Shown piece by piece: positions 9,122-17,959 of a stretch of 47,973 nt of DNA (within the stretch, counting starts at the first letter, position 1; each line of letters opens with the position of its first letter). The stretch is taken from positions 1 through 47,973 of the forward strand of contig JABMPE010000314.1 in the NCBI GenBank assembly GCA_013203845.1. The letters run 5' to 3'. A model generated the notes under the pieces. The model ran no database searches, was not told the DNA's origin, and was given only the letters and a program-made list of their open reading frames with translations. The position numbers and the translations under genes were made by a program. This stretch comes from Rhodopirellula sp. (GTDB lineage Bacteria; Planctomycetota; Planctomycetia; Planctomycetales; Planctomycetaceae).

Positions 9122-10393
9122 TTACTCTGACTTCACGTCACCGTCTTTAGAGGCATCTTTTGGTGCGTCGGTCGCCGGTTCTTCGGGCTTCACATCCGGA
9201 GTGATCACAGGCTTGTACTCGTGCGGTCGTTTACGAAGCACAGTGGCTTTGATGATTTTGTCGCCACGTTTCAATGAAGCGGCGACTTTCATTCCCTCAA
9301 TCACGCGACCAAACACCGTGTGTCCGCCCTTGTCCGGTTCGGTGCGAGCGTTCAGCCAATCAGTCGGCAGGTGAGTGATGAAAAACTGCGATCCACCCGT
9401 GTCCTGTCCGGAATGAGCCATGCTGAGACTTCCGCGAAAGTGCATTCGCGCGCCTTCTTCGAAGCATTCACATTTGATTGAGTACCCCGGCCCGCCGTAT
9501 CCATCGTTGCCCGGATCGTCGTCGAGAGTGTTCGGGTCTCCGCCCTGCGCCATGAATCCGTTGATCACTCGATGAAACGCAATTCCGTCATACTTGCCGC
9601 CTTCGACCAGGCTGATCGCGTTAGCGACCGTGTTCGGAGCGTCATCCTCAAACAGCTCAAAGACGATCTTTCCTTTCGTCGTTTCGAACTGAATTCGCGG
9701 CAGAGCGGCATCACCTTCCAGAGCGTCCTCTTTGGCTCGAATTTCCTGTTCAGTCTTCCACAATTCCTGGTACTTCTTCGCCGCGTCGATGTAGGTTTCG
9801 TAGCGAAGGTCGAGTCGGTTCATCTTCTGAGCTTCCGCAAACATGGCGGACGCCTGCTCAAAGTTGTGCAGAGCGAACTGTGAAACCGCTCCCATGCTGA
9901 CGACGTCTTTCGTTTTCCGGTTGGCCGCCAGAAGCTTCGTGGCGATCTCCGCCGAACGATCGTAGTCGTTGTTGTTGAAGGCTTCTTTCATGACGATTTC
10001 GCCAGCGTCGAGATCTCCGTCGTTCTTTTCGTAAACCTTCGACGCCAGTTCGATCATCTCCGGATAAATCTGCACTTCAAACTCGCGGATCAGATCGACG
10101 TACTGATCCCTGACCGTACGTTTTTCGTCGCTGGTCGCAGCATCCTCGAACTTCTTCTTCAGCGTCTGCAGTTGTTCGAAAATGGCAAGGCGGCGAGCAA
10201 GCAGCGACTTCCACGCCTCGGCAGGGTCTTTCTCGTCAGAATCGACCGTGACCTTCAGCGCTGGCTTCGCAGGAACCTCGCCCGCTGCTTTTTCATCCTG
10301 AGCCCGCGCGGCTGATGGAAGCATCAACGGAGCACAAAGCGGCAGTAAAACGAGTGCCGTCCAGAAACGGGAATCACGAATCATTGGTCTCAT
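9122..10393 (-). CDS. Secreted cyclophilin-type peptidyl-prolyl isomerase with helical N-terminal domain
   Basis: A 423-residue protein from ATG 10393, chosen because it opens a clear signal peptide (RDSRFW, a hydrophobic run, then SAARAQ cleavage region); a longer form from 10441 would bury it. Residues about 45-220 are charged and helical, with weak TPR-like character (ANRKTKDVVSMGAVSQFAL, HNFEQASAMFAEA). Residues about 230-400 are a cyclophilin domain: FETTKGKIVFELF, the catalytic FHRVI, GSLSMAH, and GGSQFFIT. A Pro/Lys/Asp tail follows. It should catalyse prolyl isomerisation of exported proteins in the periplasm. The NuoL-like gene follows 18 bases downstream. The cyclophilin assignment is firm; the helical domain is unassigned. 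Confidence 0.92.
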   Translation of the reverse strand: MRPMIRDSRFWTALVLLPLCAPLMLPSAARAQDEKAAGEVPAKPALKVTVDSDEKDPAEAWKSLLARRLAIFEQLQTLKKKFEDAATSDEKRTVRDQYVDLIREFEVQIYPEMIELASKVYEKNDGDLDAGEIVMKEAFNNNDYDRSAEIATKLLAANRKTKDVVSMGAVSQFALHNFEQASAMFAEAQKMNRLDLRYETYIDAAKKYQELWKTEQEIRAKEDALEGDAALPRIQFETTKGKIVFELFEDDAPNTVANAISLVEGGKYDGIAFHRVINGFMAQGGDPNTLDDDPGNDGYGGPGYSIKCECFEEGARMHFRGSLSMAHSGQDTGGSQFFITHLPTDWLNARTEPDKGGHTVFGRVIEGMKVAASLKRGDKIIKATVLRKRPHEYKPVITPDVKPEEPATDAPKDASKDGDVKSE

Positions 10394-10588
10394 CCTGTCA
10401 GAATTCAGGTGCGCTTCAATTGGCGAAGCGATTTGTTTCAATGTGAGGCGGCGAGTTTATCGACCACACCCCGACGCGCCCACGGAACTGGAAATTCGGT
10501 TTCCCGACAGCTGTCATCGAAACATTCCTGCCCGTCCGTCTCGGCCAGAACGCCGACCGTGCAAAATCTTTCGACTTGAAGCTGAATC

Positions 10589-12253
10589 TCACTGAGGCGA
10601 CGACAGAATTGCTTCCGGCTTGTCGAGCACCAGATAGTGACCGTGGTCTGCTGTCACAAAGACCGCAGTGTCTTTCCAGCCACCGTTAGCTTCGACCCAA
10701 TCCGTTACGGCAGTAAACGCCGCTTCCCCGCTGAGCACGGCACCGATCGAGTCGTCAATGTTGTTGGAATGATTCGCCCAGTCTACATCGCCGGCCTCGA
10801 CCATCAGCCAGAACCGATCGGATCGGGACGACAGAACACGCAAGGCCGCACTGGTCATGTCAGAAAGCGTCGGATTCTCATCAATGTCGGCTGCCGAGTA
10901 ACTCTCAGCAGCGACAGGGATCGAGTCGGTCACCATCGACGGTCCCGAATTCAGAGTGGGATTGAACTTACCATCAGCCGTCTGAAATGGCAGGTGCCCC
11001 TTGGAGACTCCGAAGAAACCAAACAGCCGCGTCTGCTGTGCCGAGGCCTGCTGAGCCGCAGCGTTCAAAGCAGTGACGCCGTTCATCCCGGATTCTCGAA
11101 GCACCGTCGTCCAAGGACGATCTTTGGCCGACCGCACAGCCGCTAAATCCGCGTTCGCCAGATAGCGATTCTCCGGCTCGTCACTCGGGTTGAAATTCAC
11201 TCCCTGTGCTGAGTCCTTCAAACGGTCTTCGCCCCAGCCAGCACCGATCAGCACATCGACTCCCGGCAACGGCTTATCGGGATGAGAAATTGACGGCAGG
11301 CCCAGGAGGTCACGAGTAAGGTCCTGGTAGTCATTTCGGTGAACGTTGTTCGCGTAGGCGCAGGCGGGCGTCGCGTGACTGATTGGTACGCTGGTGACAA
11401 CTCCGATCGCGAAACCATCTCGCTGCAACTGCCTGGCGATGGTTTCAACCTGCTTGCCGGTGTGGTCAACATTGACCGCGGCGTTGTAAGTCTTGATGCC
11501 CGCGCAGAGCGACGTCGCACTCGCGGCAGAATCCGTATACGCGTGCGGGAACTCGCGTCCCATCCCAATCGGATAAAGAGGATCCAGCGGCTCTGACCAG
11601 GGAAATGCGCCTCCGATCCGAACCGAATAGCCGCCGCCCTGTTTACCACCAGGGTTTGTCACGGTCTGCGAATCAACGTCTGCCTGCGTACCATCGTTGT
11701 GCGGTGTCGAGACAAAGTATCCAAAGTCGGTCTTCGCTCGGTCGTAGTCCTGAAAATTCAGACCGGTTCCCCGCCCCGTTCGATACTTCACCGCGCCGGC
11801 TTTGTATGTCGCGGCAGCCCAGGTGGTTTGCCAGTCCATCCCGTCGAACACGAACAGGATAATGCGTTTCTTACCACTCGCCGCAGCGGCCTTCTGCAGT
11901 GAGTACACGTCCGTCTGGTCGAAATACTCTGCTTCCGGATTGATCGTGCCCGTCGGAACTTTTCCGAACAGCTGCTCCAGCTTTTCAACAGAACGGTAGG
12001 GGCTGTTCGCTCCCGAAACAGATTCCAGTCCCATCCCGAAGGAGTAAATCGGGATCAGGCGGTTGGAGTGGCTGATCCAGCTTGAATACTTGCCGGTGTG
12101 CGATCCCCAGTGGCCCCAGTCAGCCTTCCCCGATTTGATTCCATGAGTCTGCAGTTCTCGGATGTGGTCGGTCTCAGCGGCCGAACTGATCAGAGAGCCG
12201 AGCAACATCAGTGATGCCGCGATACCTGCCAGCGTGGTTTTCCGTCCGCTCAT
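10589..12253 (-). CDS. Secreted alkaline phosphatase (PhoA superfamily)
   Basis: A 554-residue exported phosphomonoesterase. ATG 12253 is preferred because it opens a signal peptide (GRKTTLAGIAASLMLLG, SSAAET); an extension to 12376 adds only poor sequence. Alkaline phosphatase landmarks are all present: FDGMD at about 136-140 (metal ligand), the nucleophile Ser242 within TDSAASATS, SHATPA, EAGDVDWANHSNN, and TADHGH near the C-terminus. It would release phosphate from organic esters in the periplasm or outside the cell. It is longer than E. coli PhoA and resembles the Ca/Zn alkaline phosphatases of marine planctomycetes. It diverges from the PHP hydrolase gene across a 213-base shared upstream region. 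No obvious Pho box was identified there. Confidence 0.92.
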   Translation of the reverse strand: MSGRKTTLAGIAASLMLLGSLISSAAETDHIRELQTHGIKSGKADWGHWGSHTGKYSSWISHSNRLIPIYSFGMGLESVSGANSPYRSVEKLEQLFGKVPTGTINPEAEYFDQTDVYSLQKAAAASGKKRIILFVFDGMDWQTTWAAATYKAGAVKYRTGRGTGLNFQDYDRAKTDFGYFVSTPHNDGTQADVDSQTVTNPGGKQGGGYSVRIGGAFPWSEPLDPLYPIGMGREFPHAYTDSAASATSLCAGIKTYNAAVNVDHTGKQVETIARQLQRDGFAIGVVTSVPISHATPACAYANNVHRNDYQDLTRDLLGLPSISHPDKPLPGVDVLIGAGWGEDRLKDSAQGVNFNPSDEPENRYLANADLAAVRSAKDRPWTTVLRESGMNGVTALNAAAQQASAQQTRLFGFFGVSKGHLPFQTADGKFNPTLNSGPSMVTDSIPVAAESYSAADIDENPTLSDMTSAALRVLSSRSDRFWLMVEAGDVDWANHSNNIDDSIGAVLSGEAAFTAVTDWVEANGGWKDTAVFVTADHGHYLVLDKPEAILSSPQ

Positions 12254-12466
12254 TGTGTACTCCGGGTACGTTCTCTGCTGAATATTCCATGCCGTGCCTC
12301 GTTCGATCAATCGGTAAGGCGTGTGGCAGTTTCCAGCATTGGCCAGAAATTCGCCACTCCGCCGCCTGGCGAGCATCGGACACTCGGCGTTAGGATCCGC
12401 ACAGACGCAGGATCGGACGCCACCTGCGAGTGGTCGACCGTCGACACATTACGAAGGATTATTGAG

Positions 12467-14719
12467 ATGTCGCGAACTTTGTATGTCTTTTTCGTCACGC
12501 TCGTTCTGGCTCTGAGCGTGGCCATGCCGAACCGTTCACTCCGCGCCGACGACATCGTCCTCACCAATCGCATGCACCATCTGCGGCAGATGGAACCCCG
12601 TGAGTGGTCGACGTTCCCTGAACAGGCCGAAGCCACAAAGCTCGAACTGAAATTTGATGCAGAAGCAGGCGTCCGCGAACGTTGCCTTTCTCTGAGGCAG
12701 CAGGACGTCAAAGAAACCTGGACGATCAGCCTGAACGGCGAGCCACTCGGCAAACTGCACATCAACGAAATCGACATGCGCGTTTATTACGAAGTCGGCT
12801 TCGACCTGGTGAAAGGCGGCGAAAATACGCTCACGATCGAATGCCCGAAAGGCCGCAAACCAGACGACATCCGAGTCGGAGAGATCACCTTGCTTGATCG
12901 CACGAAACGCGGCCTGCTGCGTGAGGCAACGATCGACGTGACCGTTACGGAATCGGCTTCCGTACGATTGCTGGATTTATCGAAAGAGGACATCGACTAC
13001 CTTCGCCAGGCTGACGCTCTCTGGAAGTTCGCACCGGAGACCCAAAGAGGTCGCCTTCAGGAAGAGGCATGGTTCAAACTGTTGAGAACAGGCTCAGACG
13101 AACTCCCCATTCCCTGCCGCATCACCATTCTGAATTCCGATGGAAGCCTTCAGGAGTGTCTCGCCGAGTCTACCAGGCAGGTCGCTGTCCGTCCCGGAAC
13201 CGTCTACGCCGCGAACCGGCCCGTTAGAATTCTCCTGCCAGCCGGAACCTACCGTGTCCTCGCTGGACGAGGCTTCGAATACTCACTGGCCGCAGAGCAG
13301 GTCAGTGTCGCGGTAAATGACACCAAGAAACAGACGCTCGCAATCAAGCGGGAAGTCGATACATCCGGCTGGGTGGCATGTGACACGCACGTCCATACGC
13401 TGACTCATTCCGGACATGGGGACTCAACCGTTCAGGAGCGGATGGTAACGCTGGCGGGCGAGGGGATCGAGCTGCCGATTGCGACCGACCACAACGTTTT
13501 CATCGATCATCGGCCGTTTGCGAAAGAGGCCGGAGTCGATCGTTACTTCACGCCAGTCATTGGCAACGAAGTCACGACAAAAGTGGGACACTTCAACGTC
13601 TTTCCGGTAACTCCTGGTGCCAGACTTCCTGATCACAAGCTTACCGACTGGGACGAAATCGCTGACTCGATCAATCAGATCGACGGTGTGAAGGTCGTCA
13701 TTCTGAATCACGCGCGAGACATTCATTCCGGAGTCCGACCATTCGGGCCGTCGCTGTTCAACGACGCCGTCGGAGAGAACATCAAAGGCTGGCGGTTTCG
13801 CGCCAACGCGATGGAAACAGCGAACTCGTCTGCCAATCAGACTGACATCATGCAGATGTTTCGCGACTGGATGACGAAGTTGAATCGAGGACACCACATC
13901 ACGCCCGTCGGCTGCAGCGACTCTCACGATGTTTCCCGCCACTTCGTCGGTCAGGGAAGAACTTACATCCGCTGCGACGATCGCGACCCCGGTAACATCG
14001 ACGTCGAACAGGCTGTCAATAGCTTTGTGCAGGGACGAGTGATGGTCAGTTACGGACTACTCGCCAATCTACGAGTTAATGATCGCTACGGATCTGGCGA
14101 ACTCGCACGAATCGGCGGCGACACGGTGAAGGTCAACGTTCGCGTGCAGGGCCCGCACTGGACGACCGCGTCGAAGGTGCAACTATTCGCAAACGGCATC
14201 GTGATCCGCGAGGCGACGATGCCCGCCAACGAAGATTCGGCGACCACGAAGAAGCTGGATTGGGAAACCGAGTGGATCATTCCTAGTCCGAACCACGACG
14301 TGCATCTGGTGGCCATTGCCACTGGCCCCGGCATCACCAGCCCGCACTGGAAAACGGCGTTACCGTACCAGCCGACGTCTCCCGATTTTGAACCCACATC
14401 GCTCGGATGCAGCGGCGCGGTGTGGCTCGACGTGGACGGCGATGGCCGACGATCGTCCGCTCGCGACTACGCCGAATTCGCACACCGCTCCAGCGGTGGA
14501 AACATCGACGCAATGCTGGAGAAACTCGTACGGTACGACGAAGCCACGGCGGCTCAGGCGGCGTTTGTTTTTCATCGTCAGACGGGTCTCGACACGCAGA
14601 ACCCGTTTCTGAGTGGCAACATTCAGGCTGCAATTCGAAAGGCCGCGCCGCACGTCCAGAGCGGAATTCAAAAATATGTCGACGCCTGGAGACGCAATCA
14701 AATCGCGTCAGTCGAATGA
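12467..14719 (+). CDS. Secreted CehA/McbA-type PHP-domain metallohydrolase
   Basis: A 750-residue protein from ATG 12467 with AAGGAT upstream; this start opens a signal peptide (SRTLYVFFVTLVLALSVA, RSLRA). Residues about 25-300 are beta-rich, with a FN3 or ligand-binding look. The PHP-like hydrolase follows: CDTHVHT at about 303-309, IATDHN, NEVTT, NHARD and GCSDSHD, which supply the His/Asp metal ligands. A beta-rich domain and a helical tail end the protein. Relatives include the CehA carbamate hydrolases, but planctomycete members are numerous and their substrates are unknown; a sugar, phosphoester or amide substrate is possible. The downstream palindromic repeat separates it from the FGE gene. 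Confidence 0.85.
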   Translation: MSRTLYVFFVTLVLALSVAMPNRSLRADDIVLTNRMHHLRQMEPREWSTFPEQAEATKLELKFDAEAGVRERCLSLRQQDVKETWTISLNGEPLGKLHINEIDMRVYYEVGFDLVKGGENTLTIECPKGRKPDDIRVGEITLLDRTKRGLLREATIDVTVTESASVRLLDLSKEDIDYLRQADALWKFAPETQRGRLQEEAWFKLLRTGSDELPIPCRITILNSDGSLQECLAESTRQVAVRPGTVYAANRPVRILLPAGTYRVLAGRGFEYSLAAEQVSVAVNDTKKQTLAIKREVDTSGWVACDTHVHTLTHSGHGDSTVQERMVTLAGEGIELPIATDHNVFIDHRPFAKEAGVDRYFTPVIGNEVTTKVGHFNVFPVTPGARLPDHKLTDWDEIADSINQIDGVKVVILNHARDIHSGVRPFGPSLFNDAVGENIKGWRFRANAMETANSSANQTDIMQMFRDWMTKLNRGHHITPVGCSDSHDVSRHFVGQGRTYIRCDDRDPGNIDVEQAVNSFVQGRVMVSYGLLANLRVNDRYGSGELARIGGDTVKVNVRVQGPHWTTASKVQLFANGIVIREATMPANEDSATTKKLDWETEWIIPSPNHDVHLVAIATGPGITSPHWKTALPYQPTSPDFEPTSLGCSGAVWLDVDGDGRRSSARDYAEFAHRSSGGNIDAMLEKLVRYDEATAAQAAFVFHRQTGLDTQNPFLSGNIQAAIRKAAPHVQSGIQKYVDAWRRNQIASVE

Positions 14720-14738
14720 GGCGGATTTGTGATGCAGT

Positions 14739-14794
14739 AGTAGGGTGGGCTCCGCCCACCAGATTCGCGATTGGTGGGCAGAGCCCACCCTACT
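14739..14794. repeat. 56-base palindromic repeat (REP/MITE-like)
   Basis: Two 23-base arms, 14739-14761 and 14772-14794, are inverted copies with one mismatch, separated by a 10-base loop. Each arm is itself nearly palindromic around GGTGGGC and GCCCACC. It begins 19 bases past the PHP hydrolase stop. The form is that of a short dispersed intergenic palindrome; it could also act as a transcription terminator or mRNA stabiliser. No second copy was found in this window. Confidence 0.85.
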
Positions 14795-14842
14795 CCAACG
14801 CCGATGACGTAATTATCGACCTGAATTCCTGAAGATCCTCGG

Positions 14843-15859
14843 ATGGCCGATCCTCAAACTCCAAAACCAAAATCCTGCTGCACTCCCAGCCGCGAATCGG
14901 CAAGTGGCGACGCCGCGCCGCTGGTGTCGTTGGAGATCGTCGCCGAAACCGGTTCTCTCGAACGAACCCGTGATGGAATGGTCGAGATTCCTGGCGGCAG
15001 CTTTCTGATGGGCGGCGAGGGTCCAGAAACGTGGCCGCAGGATGGCGAAGGTCCCGTGCGGGAAGTTTCGGTCGATCCGTTTCTGATTGATGCCTGCGCC
15101 GTTTCGAACGAACAGTTCTCGAAGTTTATAACCGCGACCGGTTTCGTCACAGAAGCCGAACGCTTTGGCTGGTCGTTCGTGTTTCATCTCCACGTTCCGA
15201 AGAAACAGCGAGAACAGCTTCGTCAGTCGAAAGCCGTCGCCGGTCTTGAGTGGTGGCTGGCCGTTGCGGAAGCCTCGTGGAGACAGCCGACGGGAGCAGG
15301 GTCAAACATCGACGACCTGCTTGATTATCCGGTCGTTCACGTTTCCTGGAACGATGCTCAGGCTTACTGCCGCTGGGCGGGCAAGCGATTGCCAAAGGAA
15401 GCCGAGTGGGAGTTCGCCGCGCGTGGAGGCCTCGAACAGAAAATCTGGCCGTGGGGTAACTCGTTGTTAAGAAACGGAAAGTTTCGCTGCAACATTTTCC
15501 AGGGAGACTTCCCAAAGAAAGACACCGGCAAAGACGGCTTCAAAGGCACCTGCCCGGTCGACGCCTTCGAGCCAAACGGTTACGGCCTCTACAACTGCGT
15601 TGGGAATGTCTGGGAATGGTGCCAGGACTGGTTCAGCTCTGACTATCACCGAATCCGCACGGACCTTCGAGACAACCCGACTGGACCGCCGTCAGGCACA
15701 AAACGTGTTCAACGCGGCGGTTCGTACCTGTGCCACGATTCGTACTGCAACCGCTATCGCCTGTCCGCCCGGATCGGCAATACCCCCGACAGCTCCGGCG
15801 GCAACCTCGGCTTCCGCTGTGCCCGGGATCGGGACTCAACGAACCTGCCGCCTTCGTAG
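14843..15859 (+). CDS. Formylglycine-generating enzyme (sulfatase activating)
   Basis: A 338-residue protein covering a complete FGE-sulfatase domain (about 45-330). Visible blocks are MVEIPGGSFLMGG, PVHVSWNDAQAYCRWAGKRLP, EAEWEFAARGG, GNVWEWCQDWF and RGGSYLCHDSYCNRYRLSAR. In the last, Cys297 and Cys302 have the five-residue spacing of the copper-binding active-site cysteines of authentic FGE, which many FGE-fold relatives lack. It therefore should convert the cysteine of sulfatase CxPxR motifs to formylglycine. No signal peptide is seen, so it acts in the cytoplasm before export. No sulfatase gene is in this window; planctomycetes usually encode many elsewhere. Confidence 0.93.
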   Translation: MADPQTPKPKSCCTPSRESASGDAAPLVSLEIVAETGSLERTRDGMVEIPGGSFLMGGEGPETWPQDGEGPVREVSVDPFLIDACAVSNEQFSKFITATGFVTEAERFGWSFVFHLHVPKKQREQLRQSKAVAGLEWWLAVAEASWRQPTGAGSNIDDLLDYPVVHVSWNDAQAYCRWAGKRLPKEAEWEFAARGGLEQKIWPWGNSLLRNGKFRCNIFQGDFPKKDTGKDGFKGTCPVDAFEPNGYGLYNCVGNVWEWCQDWFSSDYHRIRTDLRDNPTGPPSGTKRVQRGGSYLCHDSYCNRYRLSARIGNTPDSSGGNLGFRCARDRDSTNLPPS

Positions 15860-15887
15860 AGCTGCGTTCGATCTTTGAAGGAATCTG

Positions 15888-16256
15888 TCAATCGTCATCG
15901 AAGCCACGGTCGCGGTATTCGATGTCGGACAGGAAACCCTCAATCGACTCTTCGCCTGCCTGCGGCTTACTCCGTTTTTTCACTCGTGCCGGGCTTTCGG
16001 GTTCAAAGTTGTTCTCGGAGCTGCGTTGCCATGTGCCTTTGCCGAATGCGAGGCCAAGGTAAAAGGCACAGCCAGGCACGGTCACGATCATCAGTGCCCA
16101 AGCTCCTCCGCCAATTTTGTTCCCAGGCCCCGCATCTCGCATCCAATCGATAAATTCGCAAAGAAAAAACAGTCCATACGAGCCGATGAAGACGCCGCAC
16201 AGTACACCCACAAGAGCGGCAAGTACTGTCATGATCAGTCGCGTTGCAATGCGCAC
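15888..16256 (-). CDS. Small two-helix membrane protein, unknown function
   Basis: A 122-residue protein from GTG 16256 (a nearby internal ATG is an alternative). It has two hydrophobic segments (about 9-34 and 50-72) and then a charged, acidic C-terminal tail ending in several aspartates (EYRDRGFDDD). Composition and codon pattern look genuine. It is convergent with the FGE gene 28 bases away and lies downstream of homospermidine synthase on the same strand, 117 bases after it. No family recognised. Confidence 0.62.
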   Translation of the reverse strand: MRIATRLIMTVLAALVGVLCGVFIGSYGLFFLCEFIDWMRDAGPGNKIGGGAWALMIVTVPGCAFYLGLAFGKGTWQRSSENNFEPESPARVKKRSKPQAGEESIEGFLSDIEYRDRGFDDD

Positions 16257-16373
16257 TTGATTAGTCGCCCCGAAAGCATCGTTTCCAATCTTAAACGGGA
16301 GTGTCGACCGGGATCTGTTGACTGTCCACGACAGCCCTGAAAGATCTGGCTGGCAGTCGCGTCTGTTCGAAGA

Positions 16374-17798
16374 TCATTTCACGAGAAACGTTTCGAACTG
16401 CCAGAGATCGTCCCAGTCGTCGACTGAGTCTTCGGGAACTGGTCGCCAGTCGCTCGACCGCGAGACAACCGGACCGAGATACGGCAGGGCGATTTCCATG
16501 ATTTCTTCATGCGGAAGATGATCCGGCAGATTCACGCCCTCTTCCGGATTGCGGATCATCCAGAACACACAGCCCAGGACGGAGCACGCCACCTGAAGCG
16601 TCGTCGGATTCTGGCCGCCAATAAGTTGCCGGGTTTCGTCGATGTCGAGCAGACTGCCGACCCACCACGCTCCGTAGTCGTGTCCCAACAACAGGCAGCC
16701 CAGCTCATCGCGACCGGAAATGACTTCGTCGGTCATGATCCGATGATTTTTCTGCAGCTTCAAATCGCGCATGGTCAATTCGTGCAGCGATGCGATTGCT
16801 GCATTTGTCGGACAGTAGGCGTAATGAACGGTGGGTCGATACATCACGTCACCGTCGTCGTCATGCACCGTCAGGTAATCCGAAATACTGAACGCTTCGC
16901 CGTGGCGGATCACCATGCCAATGATCTGTCCGCAGGGAACCCACGATTTGACCCAGGTATTCATGCCTCGGCTGTCGAGGAAAATCTGATTCTGCGGACC
17001 AGCGTCGTGTGTGTTTGCTCCAGGAGGAAGACGCTTTTCATGCGTACCCCAACCCATCTCGGCGGGAGCGATGCCTTCTTCGTAGAAGCCTTCGACGCTC
17101 CAGGTATTGACGAACTCGTTGACACGTTTCGGCTCTGAAGCGATTTGAGTATCCCGCTCGCTGATGTGAATGGTGCGGACACCCGTCAGCAGGGCGAGTT
17201 CGCTGAACTCGCCGGTCTCCATCGCCGCTTCCAGTTTTGAAACACGTTCGTCGTCGGGTTTGTCTTCGATGATCCGCTGCGAGATATCCAGCAGCGCCGT
17301 CTTGGTAAAGTGCGAAACCAGCCCTGGATTTGCTCCGTGGTCAACAACAGCTGTCACCCCTCGTCGATGATCCCAACTGGCGATCAGCCGACGAAGATTC
17401 ATCTGGCGACGGTAGAGCGTGAAATCAGCTCCGGACTTCGCGTAGGGGTCCCACTCTTCGACCGACGTATTGACGTAAAGGACTCCGCGATGGTGGCACC
17501 AGTCGAGCATCGTAATGGTGTCGACATTCCACGACAGATCGATGAACAGGTCGCCGTCGGTCAGGAATTCGCCCAACACGTCGCTGTAGTTTTCCGGAGT
17601 AATCTGCTGGGTCCGATAGTTGACGCCTGCCGCAATCGCGTCTGCGATCGTCTCACGGTTATCAACCATGTCCATCACGGTAATGCGGCCCGCCGGGCAG
17701 TTGATATGTCGCAGTAGAAGAGGAATGGTGCATTGCGAAACGCTGCCGCAGCCGAGGACAAGAATTCGTCCATCAAAGTCGATTGTGTGTTCGAGCAT
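16374..17798 (-). CDS. hss: Homospermidine synthase
   Basis: A 474-residue cytoplasmic enzyme of the saccharopine-dehydrogenase-like superfamily, about the size of the bacterial Hss. The N-terminus is a Rossmann fold (VLGCGSVSQCTIPLLL), followed by DLSWNVDTITMLDWC, VNTSVEEWDPY, VVDHGANPGLVSHF and, later, WGTHEKRLP, DSRGMNTWVKSW and IIGMVIRHGEAFSISDYL, all characteristic of homospermidine synthases. It uses NAD to condense two putrescines, or putrescine and spermidine, into sym-homospermidine. The ornithine decarboxylase gene lies upstream on the same strand, which supplies putrescine. A 15-base-pair hairpin in the 161-base spacer may attenuate its expression. Confidence 0.93.
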   Translation of the reverse strand: MLEHTIDFDGRILVLGCGSVSQCTIPLLLRHINCPAGRITVMDMVDNRETIADAIAAGVNYRTQQITPENYSDVLGEFLTDGDLFIDLSWNVDTITMLDWCHHRGVLYVNTSVEEWDPYAKSGADFTLYRRQMNLRRLIASWDHRRGVTAVVDHGANPGLVSHFTKTALLDISQRIIEDKPDDERVSKLEAAMETGEFSELALLTGVRTIHISERDTQIASEPKRVNEFVNTWSVEGFYEEGIAPAEMGWGTHEKRLPPGANTHDAGPQNQIFLDSRGMNTWVKSWVPCGQIIGMVIRHGEAFSISDYLTVHDDDGDVMYRPTVHYAYCPTNAAIASLHELTMRDLKLQKNHRIMTDEVISGRDELGCLLLGHDYGAWWVGSLLDIDETRQLIGGQNPTTLQVACSVLGCVFWMIRNPEEGVNLPDHLPHEEIMEIALPYLGPVVSRSSDWRPVPEDSVDDWDDLWQFETFLVK

Positions 17799-17915
17799 GA
17801 TTCGAAAACTTCAGCTTTCATCTTGCCGACGCAGCGTCGTGCGTCGAAGGTCTCCTGAGAAACAAAGAATGGAATGGGTTGCCTTCTGGCCACGCCAACA
17901 TTGTTCTGAAACAAT

Positions 17916-17947
17916 CAGCCGGGTGCGTACTGGTACGCACCCGGCTG
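17916..17947 (-). terminator. 15-bp perfect hairpin between ODC and hss
   Basis: Bases 17916-17930 and 17933-17947 are perfect inverted repeats with a two-base centre. Transcripts of the decarboxylase gene read through it 13 bases after the stop codon. A short ATTGTTTC follows, a weak U-tract. A second small inverted repeat (ATTGTT/AACAAT) follows directly. It could be a partial terminator, an attenuator that lowers hss relative to ODC, or a 3' mRNA stabiliser. Confidence 0.7.
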
Positions 17948-17959
17948 GTAATGACATTA

